A stretch of 64,000 nucleotides of DNA from Streptomyces rugosispiralis. GTDB lineage: Bacteria > Actinomycetota > Actinomycetes > Streptomycetales > Streptomycetaceae. The stretch is from positions 1-64,000 of the forward strand of contig NZ_JANIAA010000044.1 of the NCBI RefSeq assembly GCF_024505145.1, read 5' to 3'. Made by a program: the position numbers and the translations under genes. Below, piece after piece: positions 8,294-17,982 of this stretch; position 1 is the stretch's first letter, and each line of letters begins with the position of its first letter. Under the pieces are notes generated by a model. That model searched no databases. It was not told the DNA's origin and saw only the letters and a program-made list of their open reading frames with translations.

Positions 8294-9559
8294 TCAGACC
8301 GTGCGGAAGGCCAGCACCACATTGTGGCCGCCGAAGCCGAACGAGTCGTTCAGCGCCACGATCGGGCCCTGGGCCGGGAGCGCCCGCGCCTCGCCGGTCA
8401 CGACGTCCGCGTCCGCCTCCGGGTCCAGCGAGCCGATGTTGATCGTCGGCGGGGCCAGCCGGTGGTACAGCGCGAGCACGCTGGCCACCGTCTCCACACC
8501 GCCCGCGCCGCCGAGCAGATGGCCCGTCATGGACTTGGTGGCGGAGACCGCCATGTGGTCCACGTCGTCGCCGAACACCTTGCGCAGCGCCTTGATCTCC
8601 GCCAGGTCGCCCTGCGGCGTCGAGGTCGCGTGCGCGTTGACGTGCGCGACCTCACCACCGCTGATGCCGGTGTTCTCCACCAGGTTCTGCAGCGCGTTCC
8701 CGATGCCGTTGCCGGACGGCTCCGGCTGGGTGATGTGGTGGGCGTCGGCCGAGATGCCCTGGCCGATGGCCTGCGCGTACACCCGGGCGCCGCGCGCCGC
8801 GGCGTGCTCCGCCGACTCCAGGACGATGGCGCCCGAGCCCTCGCCCATCACGAAGCCGTTGCGGTCGACGTCGAACGGGCGCGAGGCGCCCTGCGGGTCG
8901 TCATTGCTCTTGGACATCGCCATCATGTTGCCGAAGGCGACCATGGGCAGCGGGTGGATGGACGCCTCGGTGCCGCCCGCGACGACCACATCGGCGCGGC
9001 CGGTGCGGATCATCTCGATGGCGTAGCCGATGGCCTCGGCGCCGGAGGCGCACGCGCTCACCGGAGTGTGCGCGCCCGCGCGGGCGTTGAGGTCGATGCT
9101 GACGTTCGCCGCCGGGCTGTTGGGCATCAGCATCGGCACGGTGTGCGGGGAGACCTTGCGGACGCCCTTCTCACGCAGCACGTCGTACTGGTCGAGCAGG
9201 GTGGTGACCCCGCCGATCCCGGAGGCCATGACCGTGCCGAGCCGGTCGGGGTCGATCGAGGAGTCCTCGCCCGCCTTGGCGGTGAAGCCCGCGTCCGCCC
9301 ATGCCTCACGAGCCGCGACCAGCGCGAACTGCGCGGAACGGTCGAGCTTCCGGGCCTGCGGACGCGGAATGATCGTGCCCGGCTCCACCGCGATCTTCGC
9401 GGCGATGCGGACCGGCAACTCGGCCGCCCATTCCTCCTCCAGGAGGCGGACGCCGGACCGGCCGGCCAACATGGCCTCCCAAGTCGACGGGGCGTCGCCA
9501 CCCAGCGGCGTCGTGGCACCAACACCGGTGACGACCACGGTGCGATTGGTCGAGTTCAC
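8294..9559 (-). CDS. fabF: Beta-ketoacyl-ACP synthase II (FabF)
   Basis: 421 residues from GTG 9559, which has AGGA 6 bp upstream; a longer frame exists but the extra residues are not family-like. FabF catalyses decarboxylative condensation of malonyl-ACP with acyl-ACP in fatty acid elongation. The Cys-His-His set is visible: VSACASGAEA with Cys near residue 170, NAHATSTPQGD, and SFGFGGHN near the C-terminus, plus the Lys motif ATKSMTGHLLGGAGG. It is the last gene of the fabD-fabH-acpP-fabF operon, the same order as in S. coelicolor, and follows acpP by 75 bp. The primary condensing enzyme rather than a polyketide KS, judging by context. Confidence 0.97.
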   Translation of the reverse strand: MNSTNRTVVVTGVGATTPLGGDAPSTWEAMLAGRSGVRLLEEEWAAELPVRIAAKIAVEPGTIIPRPQARKLDRSAQFALVAAREAWADAGFTAKAGEDSSIDPDRLGTVMASGIGGVTTLLDQYDVLREKGVRKVSPHTVPMLMPNSPAANVSIDLNARAGAHTPVSACASGAEAIGYAIEMIRTGRADVVVAGGTEASIHPLPMVAFGNMMAMSKSNDDPQGASRPFDVDRNGFVMGEGSGAIVLESAEHAAARGARVYAQAIGQGISADAHHITQPEPSGNGIGNALQNLVENTGISGGEVAHVNAHATSTPQGDLAEIKALRKVFGDDVDHMAVSATKSMTGHLLGGAGGVETVASVLALYHRLAPPTINIGSLDPEADADVVTGEARALPAQGPIVALNDSFGFGGHNVVLAFRTV

Positions 9560-9634
9560 AGGAATTCCTACTCCACGTGTAGAAGGTGCTGGACCTGCCA
9601 CCGCTCGGTGGCGACGACCGGCCTTGATTCGGGC

Positions 9635-9883
9635 TCAGCCCTGGTGCTTGAGGATGTACTCGACGGCGTCGCCGACGGTCTTGAGGTTCTTGACGTCGTC
9701 GTCCGGGATCTTCACGTCGAAGCGCTCCTCGGCGGCGACGACCACCTCGACCATGGACAGCGAGTCGACGTCCAGGTCGTCGGTGAAGGACTTGTCCAGC
9801 AGGACGTCCTCGGTCGGGATACCGGCGATCTCGTTGACGATCTCGGCGAGACCCTCGAGGATCTCTTCCTGAGTGGCGGCCAT
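9635..9883 (-). CDS. acpP: Acyl carrier protein of fatty acid synthesis
   Basis: 82 residues; ATG 9883 follows AAGGAG. Acidic four-helix carrier protein. The phosphopantetheine attachment site is DVDSLSMVE with Ser41, and helix II after it (MVEVVVAAEERF) is the face that docks to the Fab enzymes. The C-terminus has DAVEYILKHQG. Lies between fabH and fabF in the primary fatty acid operon, which argues that it serves type II fatty acid synthesis and not a polyketide pathway. Confidence 0.97.
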   Translation of the reverse strand: MAATQEEILEGLAEIVNEIAGIPTEDVLLDKSFTDDLDVDSLSMVEVVVAAEERFDVKIPDDDVKNLKTVGDAVEYILKHQG

Positions 9884-9966
9884 TGCGGCGCTCCTTCTTC
9901 GGTGTGTTGCGGTGGTGGCGCAGCGTCCGACTTCTGCGGAGCTGCGTGGATATGGACTGTGGAGCC

Positions 9967-10973
<1,007 letters not shown>

Positions 10974-10977
<4 letters not shown>

Positions 10978-11972
10978 GCTTCTCGGAGCTCCTCTTCGGC
11001 CGGGGTGTCGACGGGAACGGCGTGCTCCTCGATCAGCGCACGGGCCGTGTCGAGATCGTCCGGAGTCTTCAGCGCCACATTGGTGACGCCCGGCAGGGCG
11101 CGCTTGGCGATGCCGGTGAGCGTGCCGCCCGGGGCCACCTCGATCAGCCCGGTGACGCCCAGCCCCTGGAAGGTCTCCATGCACAGATCCCAGCGCACCG
11201 GGTTGGACACCTGGGCGACCAGCCGCTCGATCACCCCGGCCCCGGTCGTCACGACCCCGCCGTCCCGGTTGGAGACGTAACGGGTGCGCGGATCGGCCAC
11301 CGGGACGCCCGCGACCAAGGCCTCGAGGGCGGCGACCGCCGGGGCCATGTGGTCGGTGTGGAACGCGCCGGCCACCTTGAGCGGTACGACGCGGCGCACC
11401 CCCTCCGGCTTGTCCTCGGCCAGCGCCGCCAGCTGTTCGGCGGTGCCCGCGGCCACGATCTGCCCGGCGCCGTTGACGTTCGCCGGGGTCAGTCCGTGCT
11501 TGTCGAGGTGGGCGACGACATCGTCCTGCTCACCACCCAGTATGGCGGCCATTCCGGTCTCGGTGCGGCTCGCGGCCTCCGCCATGGCGAGTCCGCGGCG
11601 GCGGACCAGCACCATGGCCGCCTCGTCGGTGAGCACACCGGAGGCCACGGCCGCGGTGATCTCGCCGACGCTGTGGCCCGCGACCGCGCCGATTCGGTTC
11701 GGCAGCTCCGCGAGACCGGTCGCGCCCTCGACGCCCTCGCCGAACAGCGCGTGGGCGGCGACCAGACCGGCGGCCACCAGCAGCGGCTGGGCCACCGCGG
11801 TGTCGCGGATCTCCTCCTCATCGGCCTTGGTGCCGTAGTGGATGAGGTCCAGGCCGGAGACGGCCGACCACCAGGCCAGACGTTCGGTGACGCCGGGGAG
11901 GTCGAGCCAAGGGGTCAGGAAGCCGGGCTTCTGAGCGCCCTGGCCGGGAGCGACGAGTACGAGCACTCTCAC
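10974..11972 (-). CDS. fabD: Malonyl-CoA:ACP malonyltransferase (FabD)
   Basis: 332 residues from GTG 11972, with an AGAGAG-like site just upstream; GTG 11966 is a near-equal alternative and matches the usual family start (LVLVAPGQGAQ). FabD moves malonyl groups from CoA to AcpP. The GQGAQ oxyanion motif, the nucleophile elbow GHSVGE with Ser near residue 100 and the His motif GAFHTDHM are all present. First gene of the operon: its stop overlaps the fabH start. The 83 bp upstream, up to the fasR stop, contain a repeat-rich promoter region that is the expected FasR target. Confidence 0.96.
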
Positions 11973-12024
11973 ACTCTCTCTTGTGGACGGTCCGGCTCGC
12001 CCGTGAGGACAAGGACGAAGAACC

Positions 12025-12061
12025 GTCAGGGGAATTGTGGGGGTCCAACAAACGGTCAGGG
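12025..12061. promoter_or_regulatory. fabD promoter region with inverted and direct repeats (putative FasR site)
   Basis: TTGT (12035-12038) and ACAA (12048-12051) flank a GC-rich centre, and the direct repeat GTCAGGG occurs at 12025-12031 and 12055-12061, 30 bp apart. The second copy overlaps the fasR stop codon. In S. coelicolor FasR is known to bind the fabD promoter; that this exact sequence is the site is inference. Confidence 0.45.
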
Positions 12062-13240
12062 CAATATGTTCGCGTCGGCGAGACGTCCCAGGATCAGGGC
12101 TATGCGCAGAGTAAACGCCGACCTGACGTCCGAAGGTGACCATCCGGTGACGTCCGTCACACGTCGTAGCCGGTAGCGGACGGTGTTCGGGTGAACGAAG
12201 AGCATCCGGGCCGCACCCTCCAGACTGCTCGCCTGTTCGAGGTACACACTCAGTGTCTCGAGCAGCGCCGAACCGGCTTCCTCCAGCGGTCTGTAGATCT
12301 CCTCCACCAACTGCTCACGGGCGGCCGGATCCCCGGCCATCGCGCGCTCGGGCAGCAGATCGTCGGCGAGCACCGGGCGGGGCGCGTCCGGCCAGGCGGT
12401 GCACGCCTTCAGCCCGGCCGCCGCGGCCCCCGCCGAGCGGGTCGCGGCCAGCAGGTCGGAGACCACCGGACCGGCCACCACCGGCCCCGGGGCGTACGGC
12501 CCGATCAGCGCCTTCGCCGCCTGGAGCGGATTGTCCGAGCCGCCCGCGACCACCACAAGACGGTCGCCCAGCACCCCGGTGAGCACCTGCAGTTTGGCGT
12601 GGCGGGCGGCCCGCCGGATCGCCTCGACGGTCAGCTCGCTGTCCCCGTCGGGGGCGGTGCCCAGCACCACGCACACATGTTCGGGCGAGTTCCAGCCCAG
12701 GGCGGCGGCGCGGGACAGCGCCCCCTCGTCCGCCTCACCGGACAGCACCGCGTTGACCACCAGCGACTCCAGCCGGGCGTCCCAGGCGCCGCGCGCCTCG
12801 GCGGCCTGCGCGTACACCTGGGCGGTGGCGAAGGCGATCTCCCGCGCGTACACCAGCAGCGCCTCGCGCAGCACCGACTCATCGCCCGGGGCCGCCACGT
12901 CGTCGATCGCCGACTCCATGACCTCGATGGTCGTGCGGACCATCTCCACGGTCTGCCGCAGGGTGATCGCCCGGGTCAGCTCGCGCGGGGCGGTGCCGAA
13001 CACATCGGTGCTGATCGCCTGGGGCGCCTCGGGGTGGCGAAACCATTCGGTGAAGGCCGCGATGCCCGCCTGCGCCACCAGCCCGATCCAGGAGCGGTTC
13101 TCGGGCGGCATCGCCCGGTACCACGGCAGCTGCTCGTCCATGCGCGCGATGGCGTTGGCGGCGAGCTTCCCGGAGGACTTCTCCAGGCGGCGCAGGGTGG
13201 CACTGTGCGGATGCGGGGTGTTCGAGGCTGGTTCAGGCAC
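12056..13240 (-). CDS. fasR: PucR-type transcriptional activator of fatty acid synthesis (FasR)
   Basis: 394 residues; GTG 13240. The C-terminus contains the PucR-type helix-turn-helix: AARMLFVHPNTVRYRLRRVTDVTG near residues 345-370. The middle part (about 160-300) has a GGDEF-like regulatory domain typical of CdaR/PucR proteins without catalytic residues. The N-terminal part (LPWYRAMPPENRSWIGLVAQAGI) matches the FasR orthologue type. Position directly upstream of fabD, same strand, is diagnostic: in S. coelicolor the orthologue activates fabDHPF and links fatty acid synthesis to acyl-group supply. The name is based on context and family, not on experiment. Confidence 0.88.
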   Translation of the reverse strand: MPEPASNTPHPHSATLRRLEKSSGKLAANAIARMDEQLPWYRAMPPENRSWIGLVAQAGIAAFTEWFRHPEAPQAISTDVFGTAPRELTRAITLRQTVEMVRTTIEVMESAIDDVAAPGDESVLREALLVYAREIAFATAQVYAQAAEARGAWDARLESLVVNAVLSGEADEGALSRAAALGWNSPEHVCVVLGTAPDGDSELTVEAIRRAARHAKLQVLTGVLGDRLVVVAGGSDNPLQAAKALIGPYAPGPVVAGPVVSDLLAATRSAGAAAAGLKACTAWPDAPRPVLADDLLPERAMAGDPAAREQLVEEIYRPLEEAGSALLETLSVYLEQASSLEGAARMLFVHPNTVRYRLRRVTDVTGWSPSDVRSAFTLRIALILGRLADANILP

Positions 13241-13337
13241 GAGGACAAGACTGCCTTATCGGATGGTGAGCGCTGGGGGCGGGAGGTGTACGCGGGGGTA
13301 GGGACGGTGCGGGGCGGACGGTGCGGGGCGCACTACC

Positions 13338-14018
13338 GTGGACCGGGTGATGTGGATACAGCGGTCCGGTGCACGGTATCCGGGCGGGGAGGGCGTGGGC
13401 ATCGAGACGCGCCACGCCTTTTCCTTCTCTGGGTACTACGACCCCGGCAATGTGCGGTTCGGCTCGCTCACGGCCTGCAACGAGGAGCGGCTCGCGCCCG
13501 GCGCGGGCTTCGCCGAACATCCGCACCGCGATATGGAGATCGTCACCTGGGTCGTCGAGGGCGAGCTGACCCATGAGGACTCCACCGGCGCGCGGACCGT
13601 CGTGCGCCCCGGCGACGTCCAGCGGCTCAGCGCCGGAAGCGGGGTGCGGCACACCGAGCGCAACGCGGGTGCCGAGCCGCTCACCTTCGTCCAGATGTGG
13701 CTGATGCCGGGCCCCGCCGCCGCCACGGACCCGGCGTACGAGGTGGTGCGCGGCATCGCCGACGGCACCCCGTACGCACTCGAGCGCACCGAGGCGGTGC
13801 TGCATGTGCGGCGGCTGGTGGACGGTGAGCGTACCGCGCTGCCGGACGCGCCGTGGGTGTACGCGCACGCGGTGCGCGGCGCGGCGCGGATCGACGGGGA
13901 GACCCTCACCCCCGGCGACGCGGCCCGGATCTCCGCCGCGGAGGGACTGGAGGCGCGTGCCGAGGGCCCGGCCGAGCTGCTGATCTGGGAGATGCACACG
14001 GAGCCGGGCTACGGCTGA
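13338..14018 (+). CDS. Pirin family protein
   Basis: 226 residues from GTG 13338; starts at 13347 or 13350 (MWIQRSG) are equally possible because none has a clear ribosome binding site. The N-terminal cupin carries the pirin metal ligands: FAEHPHRDMEIVTWVVEGELTHED with the two His and a further His, and later GVRHTERN. This set binds iron in pirins, some of which act as quercetin dioxygenases while others are regulators. The C-terminal cupin is shorter (about residues 130-226). Divergent from fasR, 97 bp apart, and convergent with the serine hydrolase 8 bp beyond its stop. Confidence 0.88.
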   Translation: MDRVMWIQRSGARYPGGEGVGIETRHAFSFSGYYDPGNVRFGSLTACNEERLAPGAGFAEHPHRDMEIVTWVVEGELTHEDSTGARTVVRPGDVQRLSAGSGVRHTERNAGAEPLTFVQMWLMPGPAAATDPAYEVVRGIADGTPYALERTEAVLHVRRLVDGERTALPDAPWVYAHAVRGAARIDGETLTPGDAARISAAEGLEARAEGPAELLIWEMHTEPGYG

Positions 14019-14026
14019 GCCGAGGG

Positions 14027-14836
14027 CTACAGCTCGGCCAGGACCGCGTCGGTGAACGTGGGCCAGACCTCGATCGCCCACGGGCCGAAGGCCCGGTCGG
14101 TCAGGACCACACAGGCGGCGCCCGCGTCCGGGTCCACCCAGAGGAATGTCCCGGACTGGCCGAAATGCCCGAAGGTGCGGGGCGAGGAGGAGGCACCGGT
14201 CCAGTGCGGCGACTTGCCGTCGCGTATCTCGAAGCCGAGCCCCCAGTCGTTGGGCCGCTGATGTCCGTAGCCGGGCAGCACACCCGTCAGACCCGGGTGC
14301 ACCACGGAGGTGGCCCCGGCCAGCGTCTCGGCCGCCAGCAGCCGCGGGGCCTGCAGCTCCGCCACGAAGCGCACCAGGTCGTCCACGGTCGAGACGCCGT
14401 CCTTGGCGGGCGAGCCGGGCAGATCGGTGGCGACCATGCCGAGCGGCTGGAGCACCGCCTGGCGCAGATACTCCGGGAACGGGATGTCCGTGGCCTTGGC
14501 GATGTGGTCGCCCAGCACCTCGAACCCGGCGTTGGAGTAGAGCCTGCGGTTGCCGGGCGCGGCGACCGGGCGGTGCTCGTCGAAGGCGAGCCCGGAGGTG
14601 TGCGCCAGCAGATGGCGCACCGTGGAGCCCTCGGGCCCCGCCGGCTCGTCCAGCTCCACCGCGCCCTCCTCGACGGCGACCAGCGCGGCGTACGCGGCGA
14701 GCGGCTTGGTGACCGAGGCGAGCGGGAAACGATGACCGGTCGGACCGTACGATCCGGCCAGGGTGCCGTCCGCACGCACGACGGCGGCCGCCGCCGTCGG
14801 AACCGGCCAGTTCTCGATCATCCGTAGGCTCTCCAT
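14027..14836 (-). CDS. Beta-lactamase-family serine hydrolase
   Basis: 269 residues from ATG 14836, where the conserved MESLRMIENWPVP sequence begins; a much longer open frame upstream is not family-like. The class C/penicillin-binding fold motifs are visible: SVTK (the catalytic Ser-X-X-Lys) near residue 38, YSNAG as the second Tyr-X-Asn motif, and a C-terminal GHFGQSGT that replaces Lys-Thr-Gly with His-X-Gly-like spacing, as in esterases of this fold. No signal peptide is present, so a cytoplasmic esterase or peptidase is more likely than a true beta-lactamase. Tail-to-tail with the pirin gene. Confidence 0.85.
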   Translation of the reverse strand: MESLRMIENWPVPTAAAAVVRADGTLAGSYGPTGHRFPLASVTKPLAAYAALVAVEEGAVELDEPAGPEGSTVRHLLAHTSGLAFDEHRPVAAPGNRRLYSNAGFEVLGDHIAKATDIPFPEYLRQAVLQPLGMVATDLPGSPAKDGVSTVDDLVRFVAELQAPRLLAAETLAGATSVVHPGLTGVLPGYGHQRPNDWGLGFEIRDGKSPHWTGASSSPRTFGHFGQSGTFLWVDPDAGAACVVLTDRAFGPWAIEVWPTFTDAVLAEL

Positions 14837-14865
14837 GCCCCAGAGCCTACGGGGTGCCCGCATGG

Positions 14866-14882
14866 CAGGGGCTCCGCCCCTG
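14866..14882. repeat. GGGGC-TCC-GCCCC intergenic hairpin element
   Basis: CAGGGGC and GCCCCTG flank TCC. The same GC-rich palindrome occurs at about 5231 and 25795. A second partial copy, GGCGGAGCCCC, follows at 14899. Such elements are common between Streptomyces genes; here it may end transcription between the hydrolase and merR promoters. Confidence 0.55.
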
Positions 14883-14976
14883 GGCCCCGGGGTCTGGAGG
14901 CGGAGCCCCGGTTGAGGGACGGGGCCGGGGAGGGGAGTGGCCCGCCGCGGGCGCCAAGGTTGCCCCAAATCCCCGC

Positions 14977-15007
14977 TTGCTTGGAGTGCACTCCAAGTCA
15001 ATAGCGT
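14977..15007 (+). promoter_or_regulatory. MerR-type promoter with 19-bp spacer and perfect palindrome
   Basis: CTTGGAGTGCACTCCAAG (14980-14997) is a perfect 18-bp palindrome. It lies between a plausible -35 TTGCTT (14977-14982) and -10 TAGCGT (15002-15007), which are 19 bp apart. The over-long spacer with the operator inside it is the mark of MerR-activated promoters. The merR gene starts 53 bp further on, so it is autoregulated together with the reductase. Confidence 0.75.
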
Positions 15008-15059
15008 TGAAGACGTCGATGAGGCGTGCGGATCCGCGACCTGCGAGAGGTGAATCGGC

Positions 15060-15524
15060 ATGACCGTGATGGAGAGCGCCCCGGTGAAGGCGCGGAAGAA
15101 CTGCGCGGGAAGGGACGGCCACCCCCGGCCCACCGGGCAGGACCGCTACTCGATCAGTGAGGTCGTCGCCCACACCGGGCTGACGGCGCACACCCTGCGC
15201 TGGTACGAGCGGATCGGGCTGATGCCCCATGTGGACCGTACCCACACCGGCCAGCGCCGCTTCACCAACCGCGACCTGGACTGGCTCGACCTCGTCGGCA
15301 AGCTGCGGCTGACCGGGATGCCGGTCGCGGACATGGTCCGCTACGCCGAGCTGGTGCGGGAGGGCGAGCACACCTTCGCCGAGCGCGAGGAGCTGCTGAC
15401 CGCGCACCGCGAGAACGTGCGGGAGCGGATCGCCGAGCTCCAGAGCACGCTCCAAGTTCTCGACTTCAAGATCGATGTCTACGCTGACGCCCGGAGGGCG
15501 TCGGAGAGGTTTGACACCGTATGA
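15060..15524 (+). CDS. MerR family transcriptional regulator
   Basis: 154 residues; ATG 15060 follows GAGAGGTG. After about 30 unstructured residues the winged helix-turn-helix is clear: YSISEVVAHTGLTAHTLRWYERIGLM, then GQRRFTNRDLDWL. A coiled-coil dimerisation helix occupies the C-terminal half (VREGEHTFAEREELLTAHRENVRERIAELQ). No Cys pair for metal binding is present in the effector region, so a small organic or oxidative signal is more likely than a metal. Its stop overlaps the ATG of the aldo/keto reductase, so the two are one operon. Confidence 0.9.
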   Translation: MTVMESAPVKARKNCAGRDGHPRPTGQDRYSISEVVAHTGLTAHTLRWYERIGLMPHVDRTHTGQRRFTNRDLDWLDLVGKLRLTGMPVADMVRYAELVREGEHTFAEREELLTAHRENVRERIAELQSTLQVLDFKIDVYADARRASERFDTV

Positions 15525-16552
15525 GCGACAGCACCAACGACACCATCGTGACCGTCGGCCTGGGGACCGGCGGCCCCGAGGTCGGCGTCCAGGGCCTGGG
15601 CTGCATGGGCATGAGCTGGGCCTACGGACCGACCCACGACGAGGCGGAGGCGCGGGCCACGCTGGAGCGGGCCCTGGACCTGGGCGTCACGCTCTTCGAC
15701 ACCGCCGATGTCTACGGCTTCGGGCGGAACGAGGAGTTCATCTCCCCCTTCGTCCGGGCCAACCGGGACCGGATCACCCTGGCCACCAAGTTCGCCATCG
15801 ACCGCGACGAGAGCGACCCGTACGGCCGCCAGCGGATACGCAACGACCGCCCGTACATCCGCCAGGCCGTCGAGGGCAGTCTGCGCCGCCTCGGGGTGGA
15901 CCACATCGACCTGTACTACATGCACCGGCGCAACCCCGAGGTGCCGCTGGAGGAGAGCGTCGGCGCCATGGCCGAGCTGGTGGCCGAGGGGAAGGTCGGG
16001 CACCTCGGGCTGAGCGAGGTCACGGCGAACGAGCTGCGCGCGGCGCACGCGGTGCACCCCATCGCGGCGGTGCAGTCGGAGTGGTCGCTGTTCAGCCGCG
16101 ACATCGAGAAGAGCGTGGTGACGGCCGCCCGTGAGCTGGGCGTGGCCCTCGTCCCGTATTCGCCGCTCGGTCGAGGCTTCCTCACCGGCTCCTTCGTCCA
16201 GGCCGAGCAGGAGCTGGGCGAGGACGACTTCCGCCGCCTCCAGCCCCGCTTCACCGGCGACAACGCGGCCGCCAACGCCGCGCTGCTGGAGCCGCTCCGG
16301 AAGATCGCCGAGGCGCGCGGGGCCACGCTCGCCCAGATCGCGCTGGCCTGGGTGCAGCAGCAGGCCCAGGTGCACGGGCTCGCCGTGGTGCCGATCCCCG
16401 GCACCCGCACCCGCGCCCGGATCGAGCAGAACACCGGCGCGACCCGGATCGAGCTGACCGGGGACGAGCTGGCCGCGCTGGAGCCGATCGCCGGACAGGT
16501 GGCGGGCGCCCGCTACGCCGATATGAGCGCGACGAGCGCGGGCCGGGAGTAA
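15521..16552 (+). CDS. Aldo/keto reductase
   Basis: 343 residues. ATG 15521 overlaps the merR stop (ATGA). The (beta/alpha)8 reductase tetrad is present: Asp and Tyr in FDTADVYGFG, Lys in LATKFAID and His in YYMHRRNP. The NADPH-binding C-terminal loop is IPGTRTRARIEQN. Members reduce aldehydes and ketones to alcohols. The MerR-AKR pairing, frequent in Streptomyces, suggests induction by a reactive carbonyl or a related electrophile; the substrate itself is not readable. Confidence 0.92.
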   Translation: MSDSTNDTIVTVGLGTGGPEVGVQGLGCMGMSWAYGPTHDEAEARATLERALDLGVTLFDTADVYGFGRNEEFISPFVRANRDRITLATKFAIDRDESDPYGRQRIRNDRPYIRQAVEGSLRRLGVDHIDLYYMHRRNPEVPLEESVGAMAELVAEGKVGHLGLSEVTANELRAAHAVHPIAAVQSEWSLFSRDIEKSVVTAARELGVALVPYSPLGRGFLTGSFVQAEQELGEDDFRRLQPRFTGDNAAANAALLEPLRKIAEARGATLAQIALAWVQQQAQVHGLAVVPIPGTRTRARIEQNTGATRIELTGDELAALEPIAGQVAGARYADMSATSAGRE

Positions 16553-16606
16553 GGGGCGGCGGGTGACCGGCGGCGGGTGACGGACGGCGGGTGACGGACG
16601 GCGCCG
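16553..16606. repeat. GGCGGGTGACGGAC-type tandem repeat just after the reductase stop
   Basis: Three to four imperfect 14-16 bp units (core GGCGGGTGAC) begin directly after the TAA at 16550-16552 and fill most of the 69 bp to the convergent hydrolase gene. Confidence 0.65.
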
Positions 16607-16621
16607 GGCCGGGGACAGCGG

Positions 16622-17833
16622 TCAGACGAGGCCCTGGCGGCAGTCCGGCCCCGTGCCCGGACCGCCGCCGTCCTCCTCCGCGCACCGCACCCCGTCGAAG
16701 TCCCCCAGCGCGATCCGCGAGAAGTTGCGCAGCGAGTCCGTCCCGGGCGCGAAGTAGCCGGTGTGCCCGTGGGCGCTCTCGGAGGAGACCACCCGGGCGC
16801 CGAAGGACGGATCGGTCGGGTCGTCGCCATGGCCCAGGCCCAGGAAGTCATAGCCGGTCACCCGCCGGATCCAGTCGGTGCGGTCCCGCGCCGCCCAGAC
16901 CCGGGCCCCCGTGCGCAGGCCCGCGGCGCTGTCCGCGCGCATCCCCGGGCTGCCCAGCACCACCAGGTCGGAGACGCGGGTGCGGTCCATCGCGGAGGCG
17001 GCGAGACCGCAGACCACCGAGCCGTAGCTGTGGCAGAAGACGGCGGGCGGGGCGTCGGCGGTGGCCGCGGTGGTCACGGCGAGCCCGGCCAGAAACCGGT
17101 CCAGACGGGGCGCGCCCGCCTTGGCCAGCCGGCTGGTGGCGGCGTCCGGGCCCAGCCCGACCGGGGTGGTGTAGCCGACCCAGGCGATGACGGCGGTCGG
17201 GGTCGCGGGCGCGTCCTCGGCCATCCGCGCCCGCAGCGACCGGGCCATCCCGGCCGGGGTGCCGTACGGGTGGCCCGTGCGGTCGAAGTCGTCCAGGTCG
17301 ATGTCGGAACCGGGCACGATCACTGCCGTGCGACGGGCCGCCGCCAAATCCCCGTACACCTCCGCCACCTGGCCGCGCCCGCGCGGATCGAAGGCGAGGA
17401 TCTGGCGGCCGGGCCGGAGGAGCGCCGCGTACCGCTCGGCGAGCGGGCTCTTCGGGTCGGCCTCCCGCTCCTTGTGCCAGGCGGCCCGGATCGACCGGGC
17501 GTTGGCCTCGTACCGCAGGCTCAGCGGTGCCCCGTCCAGATTGCCCACCACCTCGGGGTGCCGGATGACCAGCGCCTTCCGCTGGACCTCGGTGAGCCGG
17601 TCGAAGAACCGGGCGATCCCGGCGGGCGAGGCGGTGGCTGGATCGGGCAGCTCGCGCCCGGCCCCGCCCAGCGAATGGTCCGCCAGCCAGGCGGCGGTGC
17701 CCGGCGGCGGCCCGGTGATGGCCTGCTCCTCGTGGGCCACCGTCCAGCCGGCCGTCCCCGCCATGACGGTGATGGTGAGCGCCGCGGTGATCAGGCGCCG
17801 TGCGTAGTGCCTGGTGCGTAGCGTCTGGGGCAT
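16622..17833 (-). CDS. DUF1023 alpha/beta hydrolase (copy 1)
   Basis: 403 residues from ATG 17833, with AGAGGGAAG upstream; the frame continues further upstream through a 12-bp repeat, which is rejected as coding. The N-terminus has one hydrophobic helix (LITAALTITVMAGTAGWTV), a signal anchor or signal peptide. The DUF1023 hydrolase domain covers about residues 120-390: IVPGSDIDLDDFDRTGHPYGTPAG, the nucleophile elbow FCHSYGSVVCG with Ser, VVLGSPGMRA with the possible Asp, and HTGYFAPGTDSL with the His. Probably acts outside the membrane; substrate unknown. About 40-45% similar by eye to the copy at 21142. Follows the response regulator on the same strand. Confidence 0.85.
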   Translation of the reverse strand: MPQTLRTRHYARRLITAALTITVMAGTAGWTVAHEEQAITGPPPGTAAWLADHSLGGAGRELPDPATASPAGIARFFDRLTEVQRKALVIRHPEVVGNLDGAPLSLRYEANARSIRAAWHKEREADPKSPLAERYAALLRPGRQILAFDPRGRGQVAEVYGDLAAARRTAVIVPGSDIDLDDFDRTGHPYGTPAGMARSLRARMAEDAPATPTAVIAWVGYTTPVGLGPDAATSRLAKAGAPRLDRFLAGLAVTTAATADAPPAVFCHSYGSVVCGLAASAMDRTRVSDLVVLGSPGMRADSAAGLRTGARVWAARDRTDWIRRVTGYDFLGLGHGDDPTDPSFGARVVSSESAHGHTGYFAPGTDSLRNFSRIALGDFDGVRCAEEDGGGPGTGPDCRQGLV

Positions 17834-17851
17834 GGCGGCGGCTTCCCTCTT

Positions 17852-17888
17852 CCGTCGGTGGATCCGTCGGTGGATCCGTCGGTGGCGG
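17852..17888. repeat. 12-bp tandem repeat (GTCGGTGGATCC), about three copies
   Basis: The repeat lies just upstream of the copy 1 hydrolase start, at 19-55 bp from its ATG, in the interval that should carry its leader or promoter. Confidence 0.75.
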
Positions 17889-17982
17889 AGGGAAAGGTAG
17901 AGAGGTGTCGGGTGGCGGTACGTCACCCCCCGGTGCCAAGTGGGGTGTCATACCCCAGTAGGGGGTGGCCGCCCGGCCGGGG

